NCBI RefSeq assembly: GCF_003570705.1
Contig: NZ_QWVT01000036.1
Span: 1-35,728 of the forward strand
DNA length: 35,728 bases
Source: Mesobacillus zeae
GTDB lineage: Bacteria > Bacillota > Bacilli > Bacillales > Cytobacillaceae
Direction: 5' to 3'
A program made the position numbers and the translations under genes. The notes below the pieces were generated by a model. The model was not told the DNA's origin, searched no databases, and worked only from the letters and a program-made list of their open reading frames with translations. Shown here one piece after another: positions 6,162-14,489 of this stretch (its first letter is position 1; each line of letters opens with the position of its first letter).

Positions 6162-7352
6162 TTATTGTTTGTTTTTATCAATGAAGCCTGCAATCCTGTC
6201 GATTGCCGCTTCCAGGAGGTCGAGCGATGTTGCGTATGAAAGCCTGATATTGTCAGGTGAACCAAAACCTGAACCAGGTACAACAGCAACTAGAGCTTCT
6301 TCAAGCAGCCTCTGCACAAACTGGTCGACATCGCTGGAGCCTGTTGATAGGGCGGCCTCTTTAACATTCGGGAAAAGATAAAATGCCCCCTGAGGCTTCA
6401 AGCAAGAGATGCCCGGTATAGCAGTAAGCTTTCGGTAAATAATATCTAGCCTTTCTTCAAAGGCTTTCCTCATAGTTTCCACTGAATCCTGGCTGCCGGA
6501 ATAGGCTGCAATCGCGGCATACTGTGATGTGGTTGTCGGATTCGACGTACTGTGGCTGGCAAGGTCCGTCATTGCTCGGATAATCCTACTGTCCCCAGCT
6601 GCATATCCAATTCTCCATCCTGTCATGGAATGGGATTTGGAAACACCGTTGATGATGATTGTCTGCTGTTTCAGTTCCTGTGACATTCCGGCGATCGATA
6701 CATGCTGATTTCCCCCGTAAAGGAGTTTTTCGTAAATTTCATCTGAGATGATTAAAATGTCATGTTTGAGGCAGACTTGACCGAGCGCTTCAAGCTCTTC
6801 ATGGGTATATACCATGCCTGTCGGGTTACTCGGTGAATTAAGAATCAACGCTTTAGTTTTTTCGCTGATTGCCTGCTCAAGCTGCTCAGCAGTTATTTTA
6901 AAAGCATGCTCTTCCCTTGTCTCGATATATACAGGTTTCCCACCAGCCAATTTGACCTGCTCAGGATAGCTTACCCAATACGGAATTGGAATAATGACTT
7001 CATCACCTTCATCCAGAAACACCTGAAAAAGTGTATATAAACTATGTTTTGCGCCATTCGTAACGATAATTTCGTTCGCCTTGTACTCGAGGTTCTGGTC
7101 ACGCTTTAACTTCTCTGCAATCACTTTTTTCAAGGCAGGAAGCCCCCCGGCCGGTGTATACTTGGTATAGCCTTCCTGCATTGATTGGGCTGCAGCTTTC
7201 AGGATATTCTCAGGCGTATTGAAATCCGGTTCCCCGGCCCCCAGCCCAATGACATCAAACCCCTCTGCTTTCATTTCTTTAGCTTTTGCCGTAATGGCCA
7301 GCGTCGCGGACGGCGTCAGCGTCCCCACTCTTTTCGCAAGCTTAATCTCCAT
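6162..7352 (-). CDS. aspB: Aspartate aminotransferase
   Basis: This PLP-dependent fold type I aminotransferase (396 residues) interconverts aspartate/2-oxoglutarate and oxaloacetate/glutamate. The Schiff-base lysine is Lys239 in NGVSKSHSMTGWRIGY. The PLP-contacting NSPSNPTG (172-179) and SDEIYEKLLY are present, and the N-terminal GAGEPDFNTP is typical of subgroup I-gamma enzymes such as B. subtilis AspB. The ATG at 7352 follows ACGGGGGA. It lies 17 bases after ypmB in the same operon. Its product aspartate feeds the nearby asnS, panD and dapB pathways. A tyrosine/aromatic aminotransferase role is a less likely alternative. Confidence 0.93.
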   Translation of the reverse strand: MEIKLAKRVGTLTPSATLAITAKAKEMKAEGFDVIGLGAGEPDFNTPENILKAAAQSMQEGYTKYTPAGGLPALKKVIAEKLKRDQNLEYKANEIIVTNGAKHSLYTLFQVFLDEGDEVIIPIPYWVSYPEQVKLAGGKPVYIETREEHAFKITAEQLEQAISEKTKALILNSPSNPTGMVYTHEELEALGQVCLKHDILIISDEIYEKLLYGGNQHVSIAGMSQELKQQTIIINGVSKSHSMTGWRIGYAAGDSRIIRAMTDLASHSTSNPTTTSQYAAIAAYSGSQDSVETMRKAFEERLDIIYRKLTAIPGISCLKPQGAFYLFPNVKEAALSTGSSDVDQFVQRLLEEALVAVVPGSGFGSPDNIRLSYATSLDLLEAAIDRIAGFIDKNKQ

Positions 7353-7369
7353 CCAAAATCCCCCGTTTG

Positions 7370-7861
7370 TTAAAAATTATCAATAGACCTTATTTTCTTG
7401 CCTGTATCAAAATCAACATAGAAATAATTTATGCTATTGCTCCCTGTCCGGTAATATACTTCCCATGCCGGCCTGTCGGTTTTTTGAATCCTCGCCATCC
7501 CAAGCCTTACAGAAATTATTTCTTTCGGATTCCTTTCACTGTATACGGTGTCAACAGCTTCCTGTTTACTCGTTCCGGTGTTTACGGCTCTTGTTACAAC
7601 TTTTCCGCTTTTTTCAGATATCCATACATAAACCGGTTTCTTTTTATCTTTTGCTTTAAGTACATAGTAGGTTTCTTCGCCACTGTATAGCTCAAAGTCG
7701 CTGTAACCGGTAAGCTTCGTGTCTTTTTTTAAAATGGAGACAGCCTTTTCCTCCGCCCGGTCAACCGGAGCTACCGCATTCAAATATACCTTCGCCAAAA
7801 TTCCTGCAATTACAACGATTGAAATGATGCTGATACTAATCCACTTTTTCATAGTATCCAC
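7370..7861 (-). CDS. ypmB: YpmB family protein (PepSY-like, membrane-anchored)
   Basis: The 163-residue protein starts with a basic residue pair and one transmembrane helix (about residues 6-26, ISISIISIVVIAGILAKVY). The rest (about 30-163) is predicted to be extracytoplasmic and resembles the DUF5590/PepSY-like domains of B. subtilis YpmB; function unknown. The GTG at 7861 opens the frame and an ATG follows at codon 4 (7852); neither has a convincing Shine-Dalgarno, so the start is uncertain by three codons. It lies 3 bases after ypmA, so translational coupling is likely. Confidence 0.85.
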   Translation of the reverse strand: MDTMKKWISISIISIVVIAGILAKVYLNAVAPVDRAEEKAVSILKKDTKLTGYSDFELYSGEETYYVLKAKDKKKPVYVWISEKSGKVVTRAVNTGTSKQEAVDTVYSERNPKEIISVRLGMARIQKTDRPAWEVYYRTGSNSINYFYVDFDTGKKIRSIDNF

Positions 7862-7864
7862 ATC

Positions 7865-8035
7865 TTATGTACGATAAATCGTAAATATGGCCTTTTCCTG
7901 GTCTTCCTGGTCAAGCGCAAGCCCGAACATGAGATCTCTGTCCTTCAGTGTTCGGTTAAGCGAATCGACAATCTTGTACAAATCCGGACTTTGCTGGATT
8001 TTGATTGTTGATAATACTTCAATTTTACTTTCCAT
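7865..8035 (-). CDS. ypmA: YpmA family small protein
   Basis: This 56-residue cytoplasmic protein (MESKIEVLSTIKIQQ..., ending AIFTIYRT) matches the YpmA family found in Bacillaceae before ypmB and aspB; function unknown. The frame extends nine codons upstream, but the ATG at 8035 has a perfect AGGAGG nine bases before it. It contains DLYKIVDSLNRTLKD, the most conserved block of the family. It is first in the ypmA-ypmB-aspB operon, with a promoter at 8134-8142. Confidence 0.88.
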   Translation of the reverse strand: MESKIEVLSTIKIQQSPDLYKIVDSLNRTLKDRDLMFGLALDQEDQEKAIFTIYRT

Positions 8036-8133
8036 TCCGGTATTCCTCCTAAGACAAAACAATATTTGTTACTTATATGTGCCTCCGATGATGACAACAA
8101 TATCATTACACGGCATAAGTCAACTTAACACCC

Positions 8134-8142
8134 ATTATAACA
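8134..8142 (-). promoter_or_regulatory. Extended -10 promoter of the ypmA-ypmB-aspB operon
   Basis: TG-T-TATAAT on the minus strand, with no convincing -35. It lies about 100 bases upstream of the ypmA start, leaving a leader of roughly 90 bases in which I recognise no riboswitch. Confidence 0.55.
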
Positions 8143-8212
8143 GGTGTTTCCTTTAACAGAGTAGGCAAAAAAACTGTAAAAACTAATTATTCTGGTCCAC
8201 ACATTCAATCTT

Positions 8213-8236
8213 GCTGCGCCCTGCGCAGCTTTTTTT
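8213..8236 (+). terminator. Plus-strand hairpin terminator between dinG and ypmA
   Basis: GCTGCGC/GCGCAGC (7 bp, 3-base loop) is followed directly by seven T residues on the plus strand, where no gene precedes it. On the minus strand the same hairpin follows the dinG stop but lacks a T tract. It may end dinG transcripts inefficiently and block antisense transcription into dinG. Confidence 0.6.
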
Positions 8237-8254
8237 GCGGAAGTAGGGTAAATG

Positions 8255-11053
8255 TCACAGCCACTTTTCAATGCTATCCGTCAATTCCTGGACACTGACT
8301 TTCCTTACAGGTACATCCGGTATGGATTCCAGGAAGGCGCGGCCATAGGAAGCTGTGACCAGTCTCCTGTCAAACACTACGACAATCCCTCTATCCGATG
8401 TTGTCCTGACAAGCCTCCCGAACCCCTGCTTGAAGCGGAGAACTGCCTCTGGAAGTGATAGTTCTGAAAAAGGGCTTCCCCCCCTTTTCCTTATCTGGTC
8501 ACACTTTGCCTCTGTTACTGGTTCATCTGGAGGGGAAAACGGCAGCCGGACAATGATGAGGCAAGAGAGGTCCTCTCCTGGAATATCTACACCTTCCCAG
8601 AAGCTGCTCGTCCCAAATAGAATAGCCTTGTCGAACTTTTGAAAGTTCCTTGTAAGCCTGCTTCTGCTTCCGGCTGTTATTCCTTGTGCAATCATGGCAT
8701 AATCGTCAAGCATTCCACTTTCCTTAATCAATTCATAGGTTTTTTTCAGCATATCATGCGAAGTAAATAAAATGAGCATCCTGCCTTTTGTGGCTTCCGC
8801 AATGGAAATAATATGTTCAGTAATACTGGCTATATATTCCTCATCACTGACTGATTTGATTTCCGGGATATCTTTTGGAACAAATAGCTGTACCTGTTTT
8901 CCGTAATCAAACGGTGATGCAATTTGTTTCACGACAGAATGCACGGAATCCATTCCCAATTCTTTTTTCAGGAACTCAAATGAATTTTTCACCGATAAAG
9001 TTGCCGAAGTCAGAATCACGCATTGCTTGGTGCAGAAAAACCGGTCCCTGAGGAACGGTGATACGTCAGCTGGCCGTCCGTAAATGGTCGTTGTATTTTG
9101 ATTGGAACGCAGGTCTGTCTCAATCCAAGTGACGTAATCCGGATCCGGATAGAGTACCAGGTTCCGGACCTTAGCCCTGCATCCTTCCAATTCAGCTGCC
9201 AGCAAAGCCGCTTCCTCGAGGAGTGCGAGTTCATTCTTTTCAAGGCTAGGCATGAGAGGCTCAGCTGCTTTAAGACGTTGCTCCAAGCCTTCGACTATAT
9301 CCCTGATCATGAAAGAGAAGCGTTCAGCCACAACATATAAAGCGTCTCTTCCATTGTTGTTTCCGCTTTTCGGGAGCCGACATTTGACACGGTTTAGCGG
9401 GCCTTTGCCAGTCCTGCTTTTTTTCACCAGCCCGCTTGCTGCTTTAAAAAGCGCATCCGTTTCAGAATGGACAAGGGCAATCAAGTGGTTCAATTCAAAT
9501 GTATGTAAGTAAGGTGTCTGCTGGGAAGCTTTTTCGCCAACAAGGTCCTCAAGTTTTCCAAAAACCTGCTTTTGCTCATATAAACCAAGCTGGTTAATTA
9601 AAAGCCTGATCGAGAGGTACTCAAGCGTCTCACCGAAGTATCTTCCTGCCGCCTTCTCAAACTGATGTGCTTCATCAAGGATGACATGATCATACTGCGG
9701 AATGAAGGGCTGATCCGCTGTAAGGTCCGACAGCAGCATTGCGTGGTTTGTAATGATAATGTCTGCTGATTCTGACGCACGCCTTGCACGAAGAAAGAAA
9801 TCTTTTTGCTGCCAGTGGTTGGTCTTCATGAATACTGAATGATCATTTTTAATTTTGTTCCAGTATATCATCCCGCCGCTAGACAGATTTAGTTCATCAT
9901 AATCGCCTGTCTCGGTTTCTGTCAGCCAGACAAGGATTTGCATTTTGGTAAGAGCTGTATCGTAATTGTCTTCCTCTTCGATCATGGAAACTTCAAATCT
10001 GGCCAGATTGATATAATGGCTCCTCCCTTTCAGAAGGGCCGTCTTCACCCGCTGGCCGAGAATATCCTCTAGAATAGGCACATCTTTTTGCAACAGCTGC
10101 TGTTGAAGCTGAGTAGTGTAGGTGCTCACAACCACCGTCTTATTATGCTGCCTGGAGAAAATTGCAGCAGGTACTAGATAAGCAAGTGTCTTCCCGATTC
10201 CCGTCCCAGCTTCAATCATTGTATGGACGCCTTTTTCGAAAGCTCCGTATACATCATCCATCATTTGGAGCTGACCTTGCCTTGGTTCATACTTCGGAAT
10301 TGCTTTCTGAAGCATTTCAACCTTTAATTCAGGCGTAATAGGGTAACACGGTAGCTCTGTCTCTTTTTCTTCAGGCGCGCCTGCCTTTCTCATGGCAATT
10401 CCCCTGAAGATGTCGATATGTTCTGGGATCTCTTCTATCGACCGTTCCTTCAGCGTGATTGCATCCTCAAAAAGCATGTAAAGATCACTTTTCAATCCAG
10501 AGGAAAGCTTGGACAAACTCTTAATGGTGACAATGGGAAATGCCCGTATTCTCTCCAGGAGTATGAGCAATAATTCCGCTGTGACTTCTGCATCACTATC
10601 AGCTTGATGGGGCCTGTCGTGGGCAAGGCCTTCTCTCACAGCCAAATCCGAAAGCTTATAGCTATCAGCTGAGGGGAAAAGGATTCTGGCCATTTCAACC
10701 GTATCGATGACAGGTCCAAAAAAACCTTCATATCCGACCTTCAGAAGTTCTTCCTGAAGGAACGAAAGGTCAAAAAATACATTATGGGCAACAAAAAAAG
10801 CACCATCTAGAAGATGCAGAATCTGCCCTGCTATTTCAGTAAAGTCCGGGGCATCTTTTACCATCTCATCATCGATGCCCGTTAATTCTTCAATAAAAAC
10901 AGGGATTTGCTTCCCAGGATTTACAAGCGAAGAATATCTTTCGATTATTTTGCCGTTTTCGATGACTACCGCGCCAATTTGAATGATGCGGTCTCCCTTT
11001 TTCGGAGAATTTCCAGTTGTCTCGAGATCGACGACCACAAATTTATTGTCCAT
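8255..11053 (-). CDS. dinG: DinG-type nuclease/helicase-like protein with N-terminal DEDDh exonuclease
   Basis: This 932-residue protein joins an N-terminal DnaQ-like 3'-5' exonuclease domain (about 1-170) to a DinG/XPD-like superfamily 2 helicase body. Exonuclease residues are visible in VDLETTG, AHNVFFDLSF and PHQADSDAE. The body has Walker A GTGIGKT (283-289), a DEAH box (460-463) and C-terminal QGFGRLVRT. No cysteine occurs between Walker A and DEAH, so the [4Fe-4S] cluster of E. coli DinG/XPD is absent. The S. aureus homologue, likewise cluster-free, has been described as a nuclease rather than a helicase, and this protein is likely similar. A GTG at 11062 is in frame, but the ATG at 11053 has GAGGTG at correct spacing and gives the family length. 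Confidence 0.93.
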   Translation of the reverse strand: MDNKFVVVDLETTGNSPKKGDRIIQIGAVVIENGKIIERYSSLVNPGKQIPVFIEELTGIDDEMVKDAPDFTEIAGQILHLLDGAFFVAHNVFFDLSFLQEELLKVGYEGFFGPVIDTVEMARILFPSADSYKLSDLAVREGLAHDRPHQADSDAEVTAELLLILLERIRAFPIVTIKSLSKLSSGLKSDLYMLFEDAITLKERSIEEIPEHIDIFRGIAMRKAGAPEEKETELPCYPITPELKVEMLQKAIPKYEPRQGQLQMMDDVYGAFEKGVHTMIEAGTGIGKTLAYLVPAAIFSRQHNKTVVVSTYTTQLQQQLLQKDVPILEDILGQRVKTALLKGRSHYINLARFEVSMIEEEDNYDTALTKMQILVWLTETETGDYDELNLSSGGMIYWNKIKNDHSVFMKTNHWQQKDFFLRARRASESADIIITNHAMLLSDLTADQPFIPQYDHVILDEAHQFEKAAGRYFGETLEYLSIRLLINQLGLYEQKQVFGKLEDLVGEKASQQTPYLHTFELNHLIALVHSETDALFKAASGLVKKSRTGKGPLNRVKCRLPKSGNNNGRDALYVVAERFSFMIRDIVEGLEQRLKAAEPLMPSLEKNELALLEEAALLAAELEGCRAKVRNLVLYPDPDYVTWIETDLRSNQNTTTIYGRPADVSPFLRDRFFCTKQCVILTSATLSVKNSFEFLKKELGMDSVHSVVKQIASPFDYGKQVQLFVPKDIPEIKSVSDEEYIASITEHIISIAEATKGRMLILFTSHDMLKKTYELIKESGMLDDYAMIAQGITAGSRSRLTRNFQKFDKAILFGTSSFWEGVDIPGEDLSCLIIVRLPFSPPDEPVTEAKCDQIRKRGGSPFSELSLPEAVLRFKQGFGRLVRTTSDRGIVVVFDRRLVTASYGRAFLESIPDVPVRKVSVQELTDSIEKWL

Positions 11054-11087
11054 TTGTAACACCTCGATATTCAGTCATTCAAACGGT

Positions 11088-11115
11088 ATCATAAAAACGG
11101 AAAAAGAAAAAGCAA
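11088..11115 (-). promoter_or_regulatory. Probable dinG promoter
   Basis: Minus strand: -35 TTGCTT, 16-base spacer, -10 TATGAT. It lies between the panD terminator and the dinG Shine-Dalgarno. No LexA box is seen. Confidence 0.6.
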
Positions 11116-11149
11116 TTGTGTCTTTAAAGACTATTATTAGCAAGTTTGC

Positions 11150-11184
11150 TAAAAAGCTTCCGCAGTAAGCGGAAGCTTTTTTTT
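11150..11184 (-). terminator. Intrinsic terminator after panD (bidirectional)
   Basis: GCTTCCGC and GCGGAAGC form an 8-bp perfect stem around a 5-base loop. It has TTTTT on the minus strand and eight T on the plus strand. It ends the panBCD transcript just past the panD stop. Confidence 0.9.
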
Positions 11185-11566
11185 ACATCACTGTACTTTC
11201 AGGCTCTGCATGAAGCAATTCAACAATCCGGTTATTTTCATCCATGATCGCCACTCTCGGCTGATGGGAAGCAACCTTGTCCTCTGACACAAGAGCGTAA
11301 GAAATGATAATGACCACGTCCCCCTCCTGGACAAGACGTGCTGCAGCGCCATTAAGGCAGACTACCCCGCTTCCGCGCTGGCCTGGGATGATATACGTCT
11401 CGAAACGAGCTCCATTATTATTGTTGACAATCTGGACTTTCTCATTGGCGACAAGACCTACTGCATCAAGAATATCAGTGTCAATGGTAATGCTTCCAAC
11501 ATAATTAAGGTTAGCTTCAGTCACCCTGGCGCGGTGAATCTTGGCATTCATCATGGTGCGGAACAT
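11183..11566 (-). CDS. panD: Aspartate 1-decarboxylase proenzyme
   Basis: PanD makes beta-alanine from L-aspartate for pantothenate synthesis. The 127-residue proenzyme cleaves itself at Gly24-Ser25 (NYVGSITID), producing the pyruvoyl cofactor on Ser25. Lys9 ([11 protein letters not shown]) and the loop [15 protein letters not shown] are typical. The length is that of B. subtilis PanD. The ATG at 11566 follows a GGGGGA-type site, 12 bases after panC. It is the last gene of panBCD. Confidence 0.97.
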   Translation of the reverse strand: MFRTMMNAKIHRARVTEANLNYVGSITIDTDILDAVGLVANEKVQIVNNNNGARFETYIIPGQRGSGVVCLNGAAARLVQEGDVVIIISYALVSEDKVASHQPRVAIMDENNRIVELLHAEPESTVM

Positions 11567-11578
11567 ATAGACTTCCCC

Positions 11579-12430
11579 CTATTCATTAATTTCCATTATG
11601 ATATTATCAATCAGGCGTGCTTTACTGAACTTGACTGCCATTGCAATAATGATTCTTCCTGACAAATTCTCGACCGGTTTTAAGTCGGGGTAAGAGTATA
11701 ACTCAATATAATCAACAACCCCGCTGCACGTTTCCTGCAAATGTTGTTCCACTGCTTCTATGATCCTCTTCGAATTCCGTTCGCCACTTTCAATCAGGCT
11801 TTTTGCAAGAAGAAGACTTTTGTATAACTCTGGCGCTTCTGTTCTTTCCTTGTCTGAAAGATAGACATTTCTGGAGCTCTTGGCAAGTCCATCCCCTTCC
11901 CTGACAGTATCAACAGGCCTTATTTGAAAAGGGAAACAAAAGTCGGCCACTAGTCCTTCGACAACAGCCACTTGCTGGGCATCCTTCAGTCCAAAGTAAA
12001 CCCTGTCCGGCTGTGTAATATTAAACAGCTTGGCCAGGACTGTCGCTACCCCGTCAAAATGCCCTGGACGGGATTTGCCGCAAAGCACATCCGTCCTGTC
12101 ATTGACTGACGCTGTTACCGATGGCTTAGCAGGATACATTTCTTCGACAGGCGGATAAAAGAGAAAATTGGCACCTTCCGATTCAGCAAGTTCTTTGTCA
12201 TGTTCAAAATCCCTTGGATAGGCATCAAGGTCTTCCCCCCGTCCGAACTGAAGGGGGTTGACAAAAATACTTAGTATGACCGACTCATTCTCAGCTTTCG
12301 CTTTTTTCAGCAACGATAAATGCCCCTCATGCAAGTATCCCATTGTAGGGACAAACCCGATGCTCTTCCCAGTTGCCTTTTCGGCTGCAGCCAGCTGCTG
12401 CATCTCTTTAACAGACTTAATAATCTTCAT
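11579..12430 (-). CDS. panC: Pantothenate synthetase
   Basis: PanC condenses pantoate and beta-alanine with ATP, through a pantoyl-adenylate. The 283-residue protein is a Rossmann-type adenylyltransferase: [15 protein letters not shown] includes the HxGH-type motif (34-37), [13 protein letters not shown] and [10 protein letters not shown] form the pantoate/ATP pocket, and the KMSKS-equivalent SSRNVYLS is present. The ATG directly abuts the panB stop (TAAATG), with the Shine-Dalgarno GGAGG inside the end of panB, so translation is coupled. Confidence 0.97.
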   Translation of the reverse strand: MKIIKSVKEMQQLAAAEKATGKSIGFVPTMGYLHEGHLSLLKKAKAENESVILSIFVNPLQFGRGEDLDAYPRDFEHDKELAESEGANFLFYPPVEEMYPAKPSVTASVNDRTDVLCGKSRPGHFDGVATVLAKLFNITQPDRVYFGLKDAQQVAVVEGLVADFCFPFQIRPVDTVREGDGLAKSSRNVYLSDKERTEAPELYKSLLLAKSLIESGERNSKRIIEAVEQHLQETCSGVVDYIELYSYPDLKPVENLSGRIIIAMAVKFSKARLIDNIIMEINE

Positions 12431-13267
12431 TTATTTTTTTCCTCCGTACAGGGAATTAACAACCTCTTCCTTCATCGTAAAGCTATGCTTTTCTTCCGGA
12501 AAAAGGCCAGTTTTCACTTCTTCCGTAAAGGAAGCAATCCCTTTAGAAGCTAACGCATTCACATCTGCATATTGCTTAACAAATTTAGGGACTCTTTCCA
12601 CACCGTAGTTAATCAAATCATGGTAAACGAGGACTTGTCCATCTGTTTGGGCGCCTGCTCCGATTCCGATGGTCGGGATATCGAGAGACTCTGACACTTT
12701 CTCTGCCAACTGGTGCGGAACACACTCCAGCACGAGGGAAAATGCGCCAGCCTCCTGGCATTTTTTCGCATCTTCCATCAGCTTCAGTGCTGCTCCGGCA
12801 TCCTTACCCTGAACTTTGTAGCCTCCAAGTACTCCAACAGACTGGGGAGTAAGGCCAAGGTGGGCGACGACAGGGATGCCTGCCAGGACTAGGGCCCTGA
12901 TATGTTCTGTAACTTCATCTGCTCCTTCTAGCTTGACGGCATGCGCACCCGTCTCTTGTATCAGCCTGCTTGCGTTGATGAGCGTGTCCCTGACTGACAA
13001 GTGATAACTCATAAACGGCATATCAACAACAATAAAAGTATCCGGTGCCCCTCTTTTGACCGCTTTTGCATGATGCACCATATCTTCAATTGTTACAGGA
13101 ATCGTCGAATCGTAGCCTAGGACTACCATGCCCAGCGAATCGCCCACCAGAATCATATCCGCTTTTCCCTGTTCGACATGCTTGGCCGACGGAAAGTCAT
13201 AAGCTGTCACCATGACAATCCTGTCACCTGCAGTTTTCATCGTAATAAAATCAGTTGTTTGTTTCAT
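12431..13267 (-). CDS. panB: 3-methyl-2-oxobutanoate hydroxymethyltransferase
   Basis: PanB transfers a hydroxymethyl group from 5,10-methylene-THF to alpha-ketoisovalerate, the first committed step to pantothenate. The 278-residue TIM barrel has the family blocks [35 protein letters not shown] (metal and substrate binding), [10 protein letters not shown] and [16 protein letters not shown] precedes the ATG at 13267. It is the first gene of panBCD and lies behind a leader of about 195 bases with a terminator (13314-13353), so its expression is probably attenuated. Confidence 0.97.
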   Translation of the reverse strand: MKQTTDFITMKTAGDRIVMVTAYDFPSAKHVEQGKADMILVGDSLGMVVLGYDSTIPVTIEDMVHHAKAVKRGAPDTFIVVDMPFMSYHLSVRDTLINASRLIQETGAHAVKLEGADEVTEHIRALVLAGIPVVAHLGLTPQSVGVLGGYKVQGKDAGAALKLMEDAKKCQEAGAFSLVLECVPHQLAEKVSESLDIPTIGIGAGAQTDGQVLVYHDLINYGVERVPKFVKQYADVNALASKGIASFTEEVKTGLFPEEKHSFTMKEEVVNSLYGGKK

Positions 13268-13462
13268 GGCTATTCCTCCTTTTTTCAGGGGGAGAGATAA
13301 AAACGGCGGTTATAAAACAAAAAGGATCACTTCATTCACAGAAGGATCCCTTTATCTCGCTATACTAGCCTTATCCCTCTGTCCCGGTCCGTTTTTCGGA
13401 TCTAGGCAGAACCTTTTTTAATTTGTGGATGAATCACTGGTGCAGTTCTTCCGATACCGCCC
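13268..13462 (-). ncRNA. panB leader, probable pan RNA motif
   Basis: The transcript from the promoter at 13469-13477 would carry about 195 untranslated bases. Within it, 13377-13411 folds into a hairpin: TTCTG with CAGAG, CCT with GGG, then TCCG with CGGA around an AAAAA loop, leaving a single bulged A and a small internal loop. A second, weaker stem (GCGGT with ACTGC) precedes it. The leader ends in a terminator (13314-13353) just before the panB Shine-Dalgarno. The pan motif (Rfam family of that name) is a structured RNA with bulged A residues known upstream of pan operons, including B. subtilis panB. Location and shape fit, but I matched from memory, not with a covariance model. Confidence 0.55.
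13314..13353 (-). terminator. Leader terminator upstream of panB
   Basis: AAAGGGATC pairs with GATCCTTTT (one G-U) and CTTC with GAAG, closing a 7-base loop and leaving a bulge. TTTTTGTTTT follows on the minus strand. It lies after the promoter at 13469-13477 and before the panB ribosome site, so it can attenuate panBCD; it would also stop birA read-through. The base GATCC in the upstream hairpin could compete for its 5' arm. Confidence 0.75.
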
Positions 13463-13468
13463 AAACAG

Positions 13469-13477
13469 ATTATAGCA
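13469..13477 (-). promoter_or_regulatory. Extended -10 promoter of panBCD
   Basis: TG-C-TATAAT on the minus strand, in the gap directly after the birA stop. The -35 region is poor. Confidence 0.6.
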
Positions 13478-13505
13478 AACCCTTATGAGTCTTGGCTACT
13501 TTTTA

Positions 13506-14489
13506 TTATTCATCAAGCTGAATATCTGCAGAATAAACATATCGTAAGCTGCCGTCAGACTCCTCTATCATCAGAACTCCGTCTTCTGTAATACCTAGTG
13601 CAGTTCCGCTAAAGTCTCCCGACAGGGTGCGTGCTGTAATTTTCTTACCGATGCTGATGGCATAGCTTTCCCAAAGAAGCTTGATCGGGTAGAACCCCTT
13701 GTCCAAATAAGTTTTATATAATTTTTCCAATCGATAGAGCATTGATTGGATCAAAGCAGCACGTGAAACATCATGACCTGCCTCAATGGCCAAAGAAGTA
13801 GCCGTTTCAATGATTTCTTCTGGAAAATCAGCCGCCTTCTGATTTACATTCATTCCAATCCCAATAATGATTGCATTGATGCGGTCGGATTCAGCCTGTA
13901 ATTCCGTCAAAATCCCCGTCACTTTCTTTTGCCCAATCAATATATCATTCGGCCATTTAATTTGCGGGACCAAACCCGTTACATCTTCGATTGCCTGTAC
14001 CACTGCCACTGCCGCAATCAAAGTCAGCTGGGGGGCTTTAGGCGGAGGAAGATCCGGCCGTAAAATAACGCTAAGCCAAATCCCGGAAAACTTAGGAGAA
14101 TGCCATCTTCTGCCCAGCCTTCCTCTACCCATTGTCTGCTCATCGGCGACAATGATAGTTCCTTCTGGTGCTCCATCCGCTGCAAGTCTGTGGGCAATTT
14201 TCTGCGTCGATTCTACACTTTCCTCATAATGGATTTGACGGCCAAGAAAATCGGTTTTAAGCCCCAGGCTGATCTCATCCCCTGATACTTTTTCCGGCAC
14301 TTCCAAAATTCTGTAGCCTTTTTTCCTTACTGCTTCTATGATAAAACCATCTTTTCTCAAGTCCTCCATGTGTTTCCACACGGCTGTTCTCGAACATCCT
14401 GCAATTTCTGCCAAGCGCTGGCCCGAAAGAAAATCCCCGCCAGAAAGGGTGAATGCATCTATCAGTTTTTTTCTTAAATCAGATTGCAA
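13506..14489 (-). CDS. birA: Biotin-protein ligase and biotin operon repressor
   Basis: BirA activates biotin to biotinyl-AMP, transfers it to acetyl-CoA carboxylase and other acceptors, and as a bio-AMP-bound dimer represses biotin genes. The 327-residue protein has an N-terminal winged helix-turn-helix (about 1-65, GCSRTAVWKHMEDLRKDGF), so it is the bifunctional group II type. The ligase core shows GRGRLGR (121-127), KWPND (178-182) and the acceptor-site Lys189. It starts at a TTG (14489) with GGGAG upstream, overlapping the cca stop by 16 bases. It ends the ypjD-to-birA operon. Confidence 0.96.
   Translation of the reverse strand: MQSDLRKKLIDAFTLSGGDFLSGQRLAEIAGCSRTAVWKHMEDLRKDGFIIEAVRKKGYRILEVPEKVSGDEISLGLKTDFLGRQIHYEESVESTQKIAHRLAADGAPEGTIIVADEQTMGRGRLGRRWHSPKFSGIWLSVILRPDLPPPKAPQLTLIAAVAVVQAIEDVTGLVPQIKWPNDILIGQKKVTGILTELQAESDRINAIIIGIGMNVNQKAADFPEEIIETATSLAIEAGHDVSRAALIQSMLYRLEKLYKTYLDKGFYPIKLLWESYAISIGKKITARTLSGDFSGTALGITEDGVLMIEESDGSLRYVYSADIQLDE

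Noticed and set aside
13268-13480. T-box riboswitch upstream of panB
   Set aside because: The conserved T-box sequence (AGGGTGGNACCGCG-like) and Stem I features are absent; the pan motif fits the gene context better.
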